From Lineus longissimus (Eukaryota > Nemertea > Pilidiophora > Heteronemertea > Lineidae), in contig NC_088308.1 of the NCBI RefSeq assembly GCF_910592395.1, positions 13,035,001-13,099,000 of the forward strand: a stretch of DNA of 64,000 bases. The letters run 5' to 3'. Below, piece after piece: positions 1-12,207 of the stretch (within the stretch, counting starts at the first letter, position 1; every line of letters begins with the position of its first letter). The position numbers were made by a program, and so were the translations under genes. The notes under the pieces are model-generated. The model was not told the DNA's origin, did no database searches, and worked only from the letters and a program-made list of their open reading frames with translations.

Positions 1-282
1 ATGCATGAACATAGTGACACATACAACAAAATCCTAAAGACCAGGCTACATTATTTTATTCATGCGATACCAAAGTTAACCACTTAGTAATCTAGAATTC
101 ATAGGTGTTAAAACCCCGCTGTTATATCTGGCTCATATATAGAACCTATATATGATTTTTACATTTATTATATAGATTTTTGAAATGTTTATTTTCATCA
201 AACAAATGCAGGGAATGCAGATAAGCAAAAAAAGTATGTCAAAATACAAAAAATATTTTTTTTAGTTATATATGATTATATA
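1..282. other. AT-rich flank, no gene
   Basis: No coding potential seen. Several short runs related to TATATAG/CTATATA occur near 130-175 and 262-285. They resemble the AT-rich repeat on the other side of the BEL element (7365-7500), so the retrotransposon appears to have landed inside an AT-rich simple-repeat tract. Confidence 0.6.
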
Positions 283-287
283 GGTTC

Positions 288-447
288 TGTTTGTACGACT
301 CCCTAGGCCCGCTACTTCGGCAACATAACACAAATGAATATCGAAAATAACACTTTTATTTCGCAGCAACTTCCAACGATTACAAAACGTTGTCTCTCGT
401 CACAGCCTCCATCATTACAGCCTATTCCAAAATCAATCGCCACAACA
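288..447 (-). repeat. 3' LTR of the BEL element
   Basis: A 160-bp copy matching 7200-7359 with one C/T difference. It starts TGTTTG and ends CACAACA on the plus strand, so it is TG...CA when read either way. The short length is at the low end for BEL LTRs. Confidence 0.93.
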
Positions 448-459
448 TATTCTCCCCTC
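448..459 (-). other. Polypurine tract of the BEL element
   Basis: On the minus strand GAGGGGAGAATA lies directly before the 3' LTR, the expected place for the plus-strand primer. Confidence 0.7.
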
Positions 460-1040
460 ATGAACAGACAGTGGTAACGAAATGTTCATCACTAACGTTA
501 AGAGTCCAAAACACATTAAAATTTACAAATTGTCTCATTGAAGACCGAAAAACGAACGAAGTTGTCCCGTTATGGACCGAAGTATGAGTCCGGTTAATCC
601 GGGCCCGGTGAGCGCTCAACGATCTGCGAAGGTAACAACAAGCAATCCTTATGCTAGATGTCCGAAATTAATGTGGATCTGCTGAATCCCGAAAGAACTT
701 ATATAAGTGATATACATTAATACCGCGGTGATAAAAATACTAGTGCACACGTCTAACGAATAAAGTCCAAATTAACTGGTAACACGAGAAAAGAGCAAAT
801 TAAAATAGTTAAGAAACTCAGCCTGGGCAGCGCACGGCGTGCACCCAACAATTGGGAAGCATTATTCTGGCTTGGACCCCAATTGCCGCGAAGATTCTAA
901 CCATCCAAATTTCCTCAAAACAGCACACTATGTCGAGTTATTATAATGTCCAAATAACCAAACACAAGTTATCATCACAAAAGTTCAAGCCTAGGATGCT
1001 AGCGGAGCATCACCTAGCGCAATGTTCAAAGTCTGATTGT

Positions 1041-2626
1041 CTATTTCTTCACAACGAGTGGGCACAATCTAGTAATCGGACGGATATACTCCTGGCCACC
1101 GCTCTTGACCTTCACAACACGAACGTGTCCGTCGGTTCCTGGAAAGAGCTCCGTTACCACTCCCAATGGCCATTTTCCACGAGGGTTGGTTTGATTGACC
1201 AGAATACACACATCATCGACTTGAACGTCTTGGACTTCTCTGTACCATTTTCCTCTTCGGTTTAGGTCTGTGAGTATCTCCTTCATCCAGCGTTTCCACA
1301 CGTCACAGATGAGCTGTTGGACATAGCGCCATCTATTCCGTGGGTTCACGACCAAGCTGTCCACTACTCGTGGTGCCAACTGTCCCCCAGCCTGACCGTA
1401 TATGAAATGGTTGGGCGTCAAGACGTTGGGATCATTGGGACTGTCACTGCAATAGCTTAAGGGTCGAGAGTTAAGCAATCCCTCGACTTCCACGACAGCT
1501 GTAAGAAGCTCTTCGTCAGTGATGCCCTTGTCCTTCAAGATGGCACTCAGCGCCCGCTTCGCTTGTTTCACCATGGATTCAAATAGACCCCCATGATGAG
1601 ATCCGGTGGGTGGGTTGAATTTCCATTCGATGCCGTCGTTTGCTGCTTGATCAACTATATTGCTCTGATCCATTGCCTGGACAAGTTCCTTCAACTCTCG
1701 GTTCGCCCCACAAAATTAGTTCCATTATCGGAGACGACAAACTCCGGTTTCCCGCGTCTCGCGACCATTCGGGAAAACGCATTCAGGAAGCTGCTTGTGT
1801 CGAGCGAATACGCGACTTCAAGGTGCACAGCTCTGCTAGTAGTGCAGGTAAACAGGCAGATATAGCGTTTCGCACTGGTCTTTCGACTAATCTTCACAAA
1901 AAACGGACCAGCGTAATCAACTCCACATCTACTGAAGGCTCGCACTAGGATTGTTGCTCGGAAATCAGGCAAAGGAGCCATCAGTTGCTGTCCTTTTATC
2001 TTTTTCATCAGCTTACATGTGTAGCATGTTCGCTCCCATCGTTTCACTTCTTCTCTACCGTGCACTATCCAGTACTTTGCACGGATGTCAGCCAATGTTC
2101 CATTCACTCCTCGCACATGGTGACCAAGCACATGGTAGTGTGCCACAACAAGCTGAGTGATGCGATGCTTGTTCGGCAGGATTACATGATGCTTGGTCTC
2201 GTAAGGTAGGCTGGACTTCTGGAGGCGACCTCCAACACGCATAACACCTTCGGCATCAAGGAAGGGTACCAATGGCTTTAGTCTTCCCCGAGCTGGTTCA
2301 CGTTTACTCAAATGGCTCAGATCCTCCGTGAACACCTGCTGGGCCTCTTTTATCCAGTACTGCTCAGCCTCCCTTAGTTCATCGACCCGAGATTTAACAG
2401 CACACCGCTTCAGTCTCTTTATAAAACGTATGACTAATGCTGTGACTCTCACCAACTGCAACCAACTCGGAAACTTGTCTGGATCGATGATGCTGTCAAC
2501 TCTCTGGGCCATGAACAGTACAGGAGAAGTCCGCATTTCTGTACTTGCTTCTGGGCTGCAACTTCCGACTTGGGTTCTCGGTCCTCCCCCTCGAGCAGAA
2601 ACCTGGGCCCAGCAAACCAAGGACAA
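1041..2626 (-). pseudogene. BEL pol: integrase region, two frames
   Basis: Carries the C-terminal half of the BEL polyprotein. From 2626 to 1691 there is an H-H-C-C zinc-binding module (HYHVLGHH, then CYTC), then the integrase core with the first Asp in GVDYAGPF and the second in VVSDNGTNF. The reading frame breaks close to 1705. From 1694 to 1041 another frame continues with the Glu-containing segment HHGGLFESMVKQ and the BEL C-terminal domain. The integrase inserts the reverse-transcribed copy into the genome. The break falls between the second and third catalytic residues, so no intact enzyme is encoded. Another frame change near 2520 separates this part from RNase H. Indels at these places could also be consensus errors of the assembly. 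Confidence 0.9.
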
Positions 2627-2892
2627 TCTTCGATCAACTCTGTCACTTGGATGCCTCGGGTTCCTAGATCAGCTGGGTTCTGGAGTCCGGGTACGTGTCG
2701 CCACTGCGATGGTGATGACTTCTCGTGGAGTTCTGCTACACGATTGGCGACAAATGGTTTATAATGACGTGACTTCCCATGAACCCAATGAACGACGTCC
2801 ATGGAGTCAGTCCAATATAAACTCTCGGAGACTGGACAATCTATGCTCCTGGCTATGACGTTGGCTAGACGCACTCCTGTAACTGCAGCCAT
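2449..2892 (-). pseudogene. BEL pol: RNase H C-terminal part
   Basis: A 147-codon open stretch holding the second half of BEL RNase H (LYWTDSMDVVHWVHG, then PADLGTRG). It follows the reverse transcriptase after a frame change near 2905, inside a short C run, where the upstream frame stops soon after entering the RNase H domain. Its own end is out of frame with the integrase part (break near 2520). Confidence 0.85.
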
Positions 2893-5800
2893 CAGCTCGA
2901 GCCGGGAATGCTAACGTTCTTCAGTGGAGCAACTTTAAACTTTGCAGCTACCATGCTGATCCCAATTTCTCCATCTGTATACTGGTACCTAAGATAGGCT
3001 ACTGCCCCGTAGGCGAGTCTCGAGGCATCTGTAAATGTATGTAGGGCCATCTTCACGATATCTTCAACTGGCCTGTTGCGATAACACCGAGGGATGTGAA
3101 TCTCGTTCACCCGCTGTAGCTCTCCTATCCACTGGTCAAGTCTAGTTTGGATATCATCTGGTAGGTCATCGTCCCATCCGATTCCACGTAACCAGCATTC
3201 TTGCAGAGCTATCTTGCCCCGGATGACAACAGGGGCCAAGAATTGGAACAGATCAAAGATGGTTGCATTACGACTCAGAATCTGTCTCTTCGTGGTAATC
3301 GTCTGCTCGGTACTGCTTAAGATGAAGGTAAACGTGTCCGAAGCTGCATCCCATTCAACACCAAGGGTCTTCACACTGGGAAGTACCGACTCTTCCAGAT
3401 TAACTCCAGATGCTTGCTCCGACTCGTCCAACCCTTCTAGAACAGCAAGTCTATTGCTGCACCAACGGCGGATTGTAAAACCAGCTGGTTTCAAAACGGC
3501 TTGTAGATCCTGGCGCATACGCCTGGCTTCATCATCATCTTCAAGGCTGTCGATTACGTCAACAATGTATATTGCTTTGAGAACAACCTCTGCTGCCTCC
3601 GGATACTGCTCTCGCATTGCCTCGGCTTGATGTTTTGTTACAAACTGCGCCAAAAACGGAGATGCTGCATCACCAAACACCAATCTGGATGCTTCATAAA
3701 CTTCAATGGGTGCTGTTGGATCGAGATGCCGCCACAACAGCCGGTGAAACTTCCTGTCCTTCTCCGCCATACTGACTTGATTAAACATCTCCTTTATATC
3801 TCCGATTAAGGCAACAGGCTTCAAGCGAAACTTCAGCAGGATCTCCAAGATATCTCGTTGCAGCTTCGGACCTGGGAACATCTTCTGGTTCAGACTTGTT
3901 CCTTCGTAGGCTGCTGCAGCATCATAAACGATGCGCACCTTCGTAGTTTGCTTATCATCCCGGATCACGGCAAAATGCGGCAGGTACCATCCTGGTTCTT
4001 GCGCTTTTTCCGATGATATCTTGGTGATGTATCCTTTCTCGACAGTCGCCTCAAATGCTTCTTTGTATCTTTTGGCTACTTCCGGTCTCCTCATCAGACT
4101 GGCTTCAAGTGATCTAAGTCTTCTTTCAGCCACTATTCTGTTATATTTTAAATCCGGAGGGTCTTCACGCCAAGGAATCCCAACTTCGAACCGGTCTGGT
4201 AACTTCCTTATCGAACTCTTAGTTTTCTCAATCACCATCTTGTCTTCTGGAGTATAGATGTCCTCATGAACTTCTCCAATGACGTCCTGGTCCCACAACT
4301 TTTGCAACTGCTGATCGGTTGACTCGTGTGTGGCATGAAAGCTCATCGTGAAGTTGGTGGTGGTCTGATGTACATTGATCAAGGGTAGAGGACCAACACA
4401 CGTCCAACCAAGCGGTGTTCTCCTTGCGACTGGCTCGCCGGGTTTTCCAATACGCTCCTCAAGGGCGATACCTAACTCTGGGTAGTCAGATCCTATCAAA
4501 ACATCAACAGTCTTCCTACCCGATGCTGTAGGAAACTCCAAATCAGCAATATGGTCAAACTTAGTCTTGTGGTGGTTCCAATTCTGTATCGGCAGCTTTC
4601 TGCACATGTCACTCATCGTCCAGATCTTCATCTTCCGAACCGTGCTGCCATCTATACTCTCAAGCTGAACTTCTACTTTCTGGCTGTCCAGTGACACACA
4701 GTCAGCAATTGAAGCAATCTTCAAATTCTCCTTAGTTCCACTTATTCCCAGAGCTGTTACGACATCCGCTCGAACATAAGACGTGTCAGATCCTTCATCC
4801 AATAGGGCATTTATCAGCACTCTCTTTCCTCCTGGACCAACTAACCACACTGGAACCGTCCGCAGCACAACCTGTATGGGTACATTAGGCTGAAAATCAC
4901 TGGTACCAAAGGAACTGTTGGCATTATTGGCAGGGTCGGCTTTTGACTTTGGTGACGGTCGGTCTTCATGAAGATGGAAATGGTGACTTTTACCACAGCC
5001 ATTGACATTGCATGTGTTCCCGCGGGGGCAGTTTTTACCCATATGATTTCCCGCCAAACATCTGTAACATAACCTCTTTTCCTTTGCTAGGCTCCATCGC
5101 CTTGGCACGGCCGCCGACTTCCAAACAGGACAGTCCAACAATCTGTGTGTGGATTCACAGATGTAGCATTTCATGTTGGCTTTCGCAAGGTTCTTGGCTT
5201 CACCTGTAGTGTGGGATCTAGCTTTCCATTGCACATAATCCTGTGGCTTTCCACCTGCGGTGCGACCATCCTTCTTTGAACAGTCTTGCTCCGACGGCTT
5301 GGTGACTCCAAATACGGGATCGTTTGCCTCTCGAGCGACACGTTGTAGGAAATTTACAAGTTCCTGTATCCCTGGATAAACTTTATCCTTCACCACTTTA
5401 TCTACTGCAAGCTTACGCCATCTGGACTTTAAAAACAGAGGTAGCCTCTCAACAATCTGTACGACCCTTGATCTCGTGTCGATTTCACCGATACAGTTCA
5501 TTGCTTGTAAGGTTTCACTACAGCTTGACACCTCATCAGCCAAATCTTGCAGAGCCGTAGAATCAGTCCCCTTTATCACTGGACCTTCCGTCACGTGCTT
5601 TACACAAGCTTCAGATATCTGGTACTCATTACCGAATCGCTCCTTCAACAACTCCAGGGCTCGGATATAGCCTTTACGTGGATCCATAATGGCACACGGT
5701 TGAATCACAGCTGCAGCTTTACCCTTACACAACTCAAACAGACAATTCAACTTGGCGCTATCATCAACGGTTGTGTCCCCAATGCAGCTATTGAAACGTC

Positions 5801-5993
5801 GCATAAACATCCAAAACTGTCTGGGATCTCCCGAAAATGTCATCATAGAGGTTTTCGGTAAAGCCATGGTATCCACCAATCGTTGTTGCCAATCACTGAC
5901 ATGACTGACCGACATGACTGACCTGGGTGTCGGTCTTGGGCTGACGCTGAGGAGATTTTGGCTCTCTCCTTGACAACTCTCGTGAAACTTCAA
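2892..5993 (-). pseudogene. BEL gag-protease-reverse transcriptase
   Basis: A long open stretch of 1,033 codons. Roughly from its start: DUF1759 gag domain (residues 45-200, FSGDPRQFWMF onward); two CCHC zinc knuckles (about 275-330); DUF1758 retropepsin with LLDEGSDTSYV (about 400); reverse transcriptase (about 650-850); and the first part of RNase H (TDASRLAYGA). The expected RT catalytic motif is altered: the sequence reads YIVDVIDS where the family has Tyr-x-Asp-Asp, so the first Asp is Val. The product would process gag, reverse-transcribe the RNA and degrade it. The gag N-terminus lies in another frame upstream (5893-6507), joined through a short tandem repeat near 5910. Confidence 0.92.
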
Positions 5994-6507
5994 CCGCGGC
6001 TAGCGAACTCGACTTGGGATGGGGTGAGATGTCACTCATATTCATCATAGGTAAGTGTACTCGGGGGGTGCTTGATGCATCAGGTGACTGCAATGGTGGC
6101 CTCTTAGACTCAGACTGCATAACTGGCGATGACGTCTTCATGGCCTTCTCTTGTGGATTCGAAAAAGAAGTAGGCCTATGTTCTATAGGCTCGGTATGCC
6201 CGGTCGATAACGGCATTGCCTGTGAAACATGCTGCTCATCATCCTGAGACCGTAACTTGGCTGGTGGTTGCACTGGCATGCAGTGCCGCAATTGAGCCGT
6301 AAGCATGGCCACCTCCCGTCGGCTCTTCTCTAACTCGGATTGCATCTTGTCCATAAAATCCATATAGTCGGTGGCTGCCACATCACTGAGCAGCTGTAGC
6401 CCTGAAAACGTAGGTGGCTTTCTCTGCTTGCTGCTTCTATCCCCAAGATATGGGGACGACATCCTTTGCATAGCCCGGGCAGAATCTGCAACGCCATCTT
6501 CCGCCAT
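5893..6507 (-). pseudogene. BEL gag N-terminal part
   Basis: Starts at an ATG (6507) and runs 204 codons. It contains a heptad-like segment (DKMQSELEKSRREVAMLTAQL), which could form a coiled coil, and a Pro/Ser-rich tail. The frame leaves the gag-pol frame inside an imperfect tandem repeat near 5900-5925. This may be a lesion, or a programmed shift; the repeat makes replication slippage plausible. It probably supplies the N-terminus of the gag-pol protein. Confidence 0.75.
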
Positions 6508-7177
6508 CTCGTCCTCGGAACTGATAATCGAATTCTGCCATCTTATAAATTACATTCACCGAGTATACACGATATGCATGTGATCATAATACTGATTTAA
6601 CGAACGCCGCCTATCGATTTTTTGACAACAGTTTACAGATTACCATACCATCGCACAGTTTGTGGGAGAGAATCGGGCTGGTGTTCACACTCACTCTAGC
6701 AGGACACTCGAAAAGTCAGCCAACAAATCGAACACCACACGAATACACCGCAAAAACTCGGGGAAAGTTAGTCAGTGTTTTACGAAATTCCACAAATTAA
6801 TGCGACAGAAGAAGTTCTAAAACAAATGTCAAATCGAACACCACAGCAAGTTTCTGTTCAAACGCAGTTTTCAACGATGAATCCTGAATATTGTCCCTAA
6901 AGTCACACGTTTACAAACAGCCAATCATGCCAATATGCAGAATCAAAATACGGAACATCGAGTCACTAGCCACACGAATTTCCATCGAAACAAAGTCAAA
7001 ATGTCAAGAAAATCTCGGCAAAGTCACAAATTCTCGAACAGCCTATAATCCAGCTTTCAGCGCGAACAGCACCGTCCCATAAAAAATGTACACAGCATGT
7101 ACACAATACACAGTTCCGACAAATGTCAAGATCCTCGTCACTTTGCGATCATCGATATTTTATCAAAAGTCAATTAT

Positions 7178-7194
7178 CCGGTCGATAGAGACCA
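7178..7194 (-). other. Candidate primer-binding site
   Basis: On the minus strand, five bases inside the 5' LTR, TGGTCTCTATCGACCGG begins with the TGG expected for pairing with a tRNA 3' CCA end. I could not assign the tRNA. Confidence 0.5.
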
Positions 7195-7199
7195 TTTTA

Positions 7200-7359
7200 T
7201 GTTTGTACGATTCCCTAGGCCCGCTACTTCGGCAACATAACACAAATGAATATCGAAAATAACACTTTTATTTCGCAGCAACTTCCAACGATTACAAAAC
7301 GTTGTCTCTCGTCACAGCCTCCATCATTACAGCCTATTCCAAAATCAATCGCCACAACA
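7200..7359 (-). repeat. 5' LTR of the BEL element
   Basis: Second 160-bp LTR copy, followed by the GGTTC duplication at 7360-7364. About 690 bp of leader without a gene (6508-7199) separates it from the gag start at 6507. Confidence 0.93.
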
Positions 7360-7364
7360 GGTTC

Positions 7365-7500
7365 CATATGAATTCTATATAGAAAATGTTTCGTATTTCC
7401 TATATAAATCATATATAGGAAATATATAGGAAATCCTATATAAATCATATGCTTACCATTTTCTTTATATGATTTATATAGGATTCTATATAAAACATAT
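7365..7500. repeat. AT-rich simple repeat
   Basis: Irregular repeats of TATATAGGAAA and TATATAAATCATAT, continuing the tract on the left side of the BEL element. The BEL insertion split this tract. The following 190 bp hold nothing I recognise. Confidence 0.7.
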
Positions 7501-7693
7501 ATAAGAAAATATCATATACAGTAGAACTTACACATAACGTACAAGGTAGGACCAGTGATTTTTGTCCGTTCTACAGAAGTAGTTATACAGTGTGTGGTTA
7601 ACAATAGAATGCAGAGGTTGGGACTTCAAAATCCAGTCCATTATATGTGAGTATCCGTTATATACGAGTACGTTATACGCAAGTTTTACAGTA

Positions 7694-8146
7694 CCGTAAA
7701 AAGCTATAATTTTGGCCGGTTTGGGTGGTTTCGTTGCGATAACTTATGTTTGTGATATCGGATGAAGTTAGATTTTGGTACAGGGCTTGGCCTAGGTGAG
7801 GTCTATCAGCTGTATGCAAACAAGTACATGAATATTCTCTACTTGTGTTTTTATTGGGGTGTTTATGGGTGGCCAAAATTAGCAACGTGATGTGGCTAGT
7901 AATTATGGCCACCCAAGACAGCATGGTTTCGACTCATTAAACCTCTGCCCATGGACATACAGCATCTAAAGGGACTGCTAATCTTCCACAGGACCTCAGA
8001 GTGCATAATCATCATGTTGCAGCCACATCCAATGCCAATGACTAGGTATGGTTTGCAGACACATGGGTTCAAAATATTGTCAAATAACTCTTTACCAGGG
8101 GGTGGCCAAAATTAGCAAGGGTGGCCAAAATTAGAGCGTTTTACGG
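7694..8146. mobile_element. Tc1/mariner-type MITE, TA duplication
   Basis: A 453-bp segment flanked by TA at 7692-7693 and 8147-8148. It has inverted ends: CCGTAAAAAGCTATAAT then TTTGGCC on the left, and GGCCAAAATTAGAGC then GTTTTACGG on the right. Internal copies of GGTGGCCAAAATTAGC appear at about 7870 and 8102-8120. No coding region is seen. TA flanks and short inverted ends suggest mobilisation by a Tc1/mariner-family transposase. The 400 bp after it (8149-8557) contain no feature I can support. Confidence 0.75.
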
Positions 8147-8557
8147 TATAAGTTTTATATAGACAGCAACAGTCTTGATAAAACGTTTACTAAGCTTTGA
8201 TTTCTCAGGGGTTAAAAATGGTCCATCGGTTACCAGTAATTGAGAGATGCAAATTTGAACTTGTCATTCATTTTTATCTTAAAGAAAAATCAACTTCTGT
8301 CTATGGTGTGCAAAATAGTTTTAAACTATAGATACAGCCTTCAGGGCAATATTTTCTATCATCTTCATTCATGTTTTCTTATTTCATGTACCCTGTATAA
8401 TGTCATTTGTCCCTAGTTACCAGTTGCTGCTTTGGTGGGGTCTTGAGAGGTTCTTTCACTTTTCAAATATCCTACCCTATGATATTATGGTTTGTGTTTT
8501 CATGAAGAAGCACAGCAGTCCCACACCAGCAAATTACACACAAAGAAGTCTCAATCT

Positions 8558-9923
8558 TTATATGATCTCTTGTCCAACGTGCTCATGCACATAGTTCCGT
8601 GCTGATAGGTATATATCAACCCCATAATCATTACTATCAGTTAATGGATTGATAAGTTCCGATAATTCTTCAACATCTAAAGCTGGAAGAAGTGTCTCTG
8701 GTATAACAATGTTAATTTCATCATGCACAATTTCGGGTATAGGACCTTCTGGATCAATGCCATATGTCATCAAATCAATTCCTACATCATCAGAATCATC
8801 AGAACAGCTATCAATCATACCATTTGTCCAAATCTGGATTAGGGTCCAGCTTCTCACTGCACGTAAACTATGATTGTTGTAGGCATTCATAAATTCAGTA
8901 AGACAATGATTTATGCGTGGTAAATACACAAAATGCAAACAAAAAATGTCGACCTCAGAATCAATGTCCAATTTGTCATTCCCTTCCATTTGGTAGAATA
9001 GTGAATAGAATGTCTGAATAACACTGTAGTACACATCTCGCCAAAGGCGTTCAATGCAGCGTTGTGTACTGATCTTCCAGCAATAAAACTTCCTCTGTTT
9101 TCACCTCTAAGTTGTTCCATGATTTCCCCCACCTGTACATTTTCAATGCCCCTATCTGCTCGAAGACGCGATGGAACACCGAAGCTCTCCACAGCCCGAA
9201 GAAATAAATTTGCAACTGTTTCTGCTTTGTTGTTAGTGCTACATTCCAGATACACTATTAATCTACTATGCCCATCAATTCCACCATGCGTTACTAAGCG
9301 CCACCGAACTAAGGCATGGTGGCCGTCTATATGCCACAAACTATTGGGTCCGCGAACATTGTACATCCTTCTTTGGGTCATAAGCCCCCAACGTAAACCT
9401 GAATTCACTGGGTCAAGATTTCGCAGATTGATCCTGACACGGTTGTGTTGGACAATTATTCCTCTGGACCTGAGGTGTCCATTCATCATTGTTACTCCGC
9501 AATGAGGATGGCTGTGGTATATCTCACGCATGGTGTCCAGGAGATCTTCATCTGTTATGATTGTATAGCGTTCCAAATGAATTCCTCTTTGTTGGAGCCT
9601 TCTCCAGAGGGTTGTACGGTGGATCATGAACATCCTTGCGATGGTTGTTAACTTGAAACCAAGATAGAAGAGATAAGATACTTGCTCCAGATCTATGTGA
9701 ACTCGTGGACGACCAGGCCCAACGAATGGCAATAACTCAATGTCTCCAGCACCTGGTATGAGGGCAGGCACAGCAGCATGTTGTCGTTTCTGCTGAAAAG
9801 TTGCTGAATGCACCTGCCATAGCATCTTCATTTCTTTCAGCACAGTTATAAGTATTACAACCTTCCCATGAGACCTTTGAACATTTCTGTGGTTGTCGGC
9901 ATTCACCTGCGGCTGAGGTCCAA
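8558..9923 (-). CDS. Integrase-core (rve/DDE) gene, exon 2, one frameshift
   Basis: Main exon of a spliced minus-strand gene. It opens after an acceptor (TTTGCAG, AG at 9925-9924). It contains a GRPR-type linker and helix-turn-helix (GRPRVHIDLEQ to TTLWRRLQQRG), then a retroviral-type integrase core with the first Asp in LWHIDGHH, a second conserved block GGIDGHSRL, and the second Asp in RADRGIEN. The Glu segment (IERLWRD) lies in the -1 frame, because a base appears to be missing near 9060. That frame then stays open to the stop at 8558. The family is widespread in invertebrate and fish genomes as integrase-domain proteins of transposon origin; I cannot say whether this copy is a transposon gene (IS3EU- or Ginger-like) or host-retained. 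With exon 1 the product would be about 565 residues. Confidence 0.75.
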
Positions 9924-10243
9924 CTGCAAATACAGAATAAAAAAGTACCATCAGAGATAGAGGTCAGAGGTTCCCTCCACCTTAAAATAAATACTAAAGT
10001 AACGTCCCCCAGAGGGTGGATACAAAAGGACAACATGCAATACAGGGCTTGAAAAAAAGGTCCAAGGACCTTGTGCTGACCTGGGTGAACATTCAAGGTA
10101 ACCCAATAGACAAAATGTCAATAAATGTTTTACATTAGTTGTAGAGGCACTTACAGTAATAAGTTCACTGTCTAAGCTCAAAAATGGAGCTCATTTTGGC
10201 ACTATTTTGCATTTTCAGCATTATTTACGCTATTTGACCTACA

Positions 10244-10566
10244 TAATTATGAAAATGAGGTCAAATCAAAAACACGTACTATATACATATATGATGTAGC
10301 ATCGGCTGATGCACCTTCAGTAAAAAATGTGAGCATATTAGCTTGAAGAACCTTTTTTCTGTTTTTCACGTTTCGCCCCCTAGCGGCCAGAAAGTAGGTC
10401 AAACTGCGCTGATTTTTTGGTAACCCAGACACACCCACACACCAAAAATCAAAAGTCTAGGTCCAAGGATAACGAAACGTGCCACTATTGTTGACGGATG
10501 GACGACGACGACGACGACACCGGACGACGGACGAATCGGTATGACATAAGCTGACCCAGGTCAGCT
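10244..10566 (-). repeat. Hairpin-ended CGT repeat element, copy 1
   Basis: Read on the minus strand it starts with a perfect 8-bp hairpin (AGCTGACC, CA loop, GGTCAGCT at 10566-10549), then TTATGTCATACCG, a CGT-rich run (about 10498-10538) and a body mentioning GGCACGTTTCG. The same order (hairpin, CCATACCG, CGT run, GGCACGTTTCG) recurs at 36846-38010, so both are members of one dispersed family. Non-coding. It lies in the intron of the integrase gene. Confidence 0.7.
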
Positions 10567-11497
10567 ATTAAATCAGAGCTTCAAACAGCTTCTGGTTTTT
10601 CAAGTTTGAGGGCTTTAGGGGAGTTGTTTTCCTAGACAGCAAGCAGCTATGTAATGGAAATGCTGGGAAATGAACTACAGCTCATGTCAGTGGCTCCATA
10701 AATACCTCCAGTAATTGCTAGTGGTAGTGCAAAAAAAACCCGAACAAATAAATGCATGTAAAGCGATGTTGGTTGAGTGCTTGTGCCATATTTGGGGGTA
10801 CTCCTACCCCCGGTGTAATAGAAATCTAAGTCACACCAGGAACAGATGTCCGCCTTGCTTTGTCTGACAGATTAAGACGCCTTTGTTCTATTGTATTGTA
10901 TGGGGTTATGTAGCTAGCCCTGACCACCACCCTTATCAAAGCACAGCTATTGTTTGGGGGACGTTCTTTCCTAGGACACTCGTTCATTTTACAGCTGACT
11001 CTCATGATTATGGACAAAATAAGAGAATTCTTGAGAATTCACATTTGTTCATCGTTCAATACTTTCAGTATGTGACAAAATAAATCATCCATCAGACGAA
11101 ATTCATGTTGATGTTTGTAGTAAATATATATAGCTGATGGCCTTCACAAACCACAGTGAATTTTTTGTACACACCGGACCAACATATCATGTTTTTTGTG
11201 CTTTTGCAAAAAAGCCTGCTGGTCAACAACCGAGTCTGACCTAAATTTGGTCAGGTAGTACATTGTAAATCAGGTCAGCTGAGTTTATCACCATGTATAC
11301 TTCACACTGGACGATACTTGGTGAAGCTGCAGAACAGTAGGGTTACTTCCTCCTTAAACATGTTAAATGTTTGCATAAATAAAGATAATGTTCAAATGAT
11401 AGCAAAGGGTCTAGGCTCTAAAACAGGGGGGTCAAAAAAGGTACAAGCATATTTCCAGCATACTCAGCATGCTCAGTGAGTCCCAAGCCACTCCTGC

Positions 11498-12207
11498 GCG
11501 GAAGGGGCTATTGTCGTCCTGGGTGATGCACAATATCACCCATCCTCTATCTGGGTGATGCATAACATCACCCTGGGTGATATTGTGCATGTGCAGTAGT
11601 TTCGCGATTGGTGACGAGGTTGTGAACTATTGTACTCGTTGCAATGCACTTTTCAGATTATTTTGGCGACTGTTGGATGAGACACACACATCATTAACAC
11701 AGCATTAGACTAACCTGCAATGCATTTTCCCATTCCGCCGCACTTCCGCTGGCACTGAGTTGTCGCGGCCAGACGCAATGCCAGAACAGATTAGTTAGTC
11801 CCTGACGAGCCATGACAGGTTGGCCGGCAACTTCACGGCAGGATCTACTGCCTCGAAGAAATCATCGGCCCCTTTTTTTTATCGCACGAACATATTTCTT
11901 CTTTACCTCTCTCCTATTAGCCACTAATGCAGCCCTTTCTATGTCAGGAATTGAGGATAAGTGGACTTTTAAATCCCGCTGATCAACGTAATGGTCAACA
12001 AGTGCTGCCATTTTGGTCCTGTGACTGACGTTCTTGATATAGCAGACCACGATTTCACAACCTCGTCAACAATCGCGAAACGACTGCACAAGATCACACA
12101 GGGTGATCTTATGCATGCACAATATCACCCAGGGTGATGTTATGCATCACCCAGATAAAGGCTGGGTGATATTGTGCATCATCCAGGACGACAATAACCC
12201 CTTCCGC
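11498..12207. mobile_element. Foldback DNA transposon with about 140-bp inverted ends
   Basis: Left arm (about 11498-11630) and right arm (about 12060-12207) are inverted copies starting GCGGAAGGGG. Within each arm a GGGTGATAT-type unit is itself repeated and palindromic (CACAATATCACCC, GGGTGATGCATAA). The flanks CACTCCTG and CACTGGTG agree at six of eight bases, so an 8-bp target duplication is possible but not clear. Inside is one short ORF. Confidence 0.8.
11862..12011 (-). CDS. Small basic ORF inside the foldback element
   Basis: ATG at 12011, 49 codons, ending in a Lys/Arg-rich tail (EVKKKYVRAIKKRGR). It is not recognised. It might be the remaining N-terminal exon of the element's former transposase, since it is the only open frame between the arms. 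No DDE motif is present. Confidence 0.3.
   Translation of the reverse strand: MAALVDHYVDQRDLKVHLSSIPDIERAALVANRREVKKKYVRAIKKRGR

Larger units (their letters stand above)
288..7359 (-). mobile_element. BEL/Pao LTR retrotransposon, nearly identical LTRs
   Basis: Full-length element of 7,072 bp read on the minus strand. Identical 160-bp terminal repeats begin TG and end CA, and are flanked by the 5-bp direct repeat GGTTC at 283-287 and 7360-7364. A 5-bp target duplication is usual for BEL/Pao. The internal part encodes, in the order expected for the family, a DUF1759-type gag, zinc knuckles, DUF1758 aspartic protease, reverse transcriptase, RNase H and integrase. The two LTRs differ at only one position (299 versus 7211), which points to a recent insertion. 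The coding region nevertheless carries at least four frame changes and a changed reverse-transcriptase catalytic motif. Confidence 0.95.
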
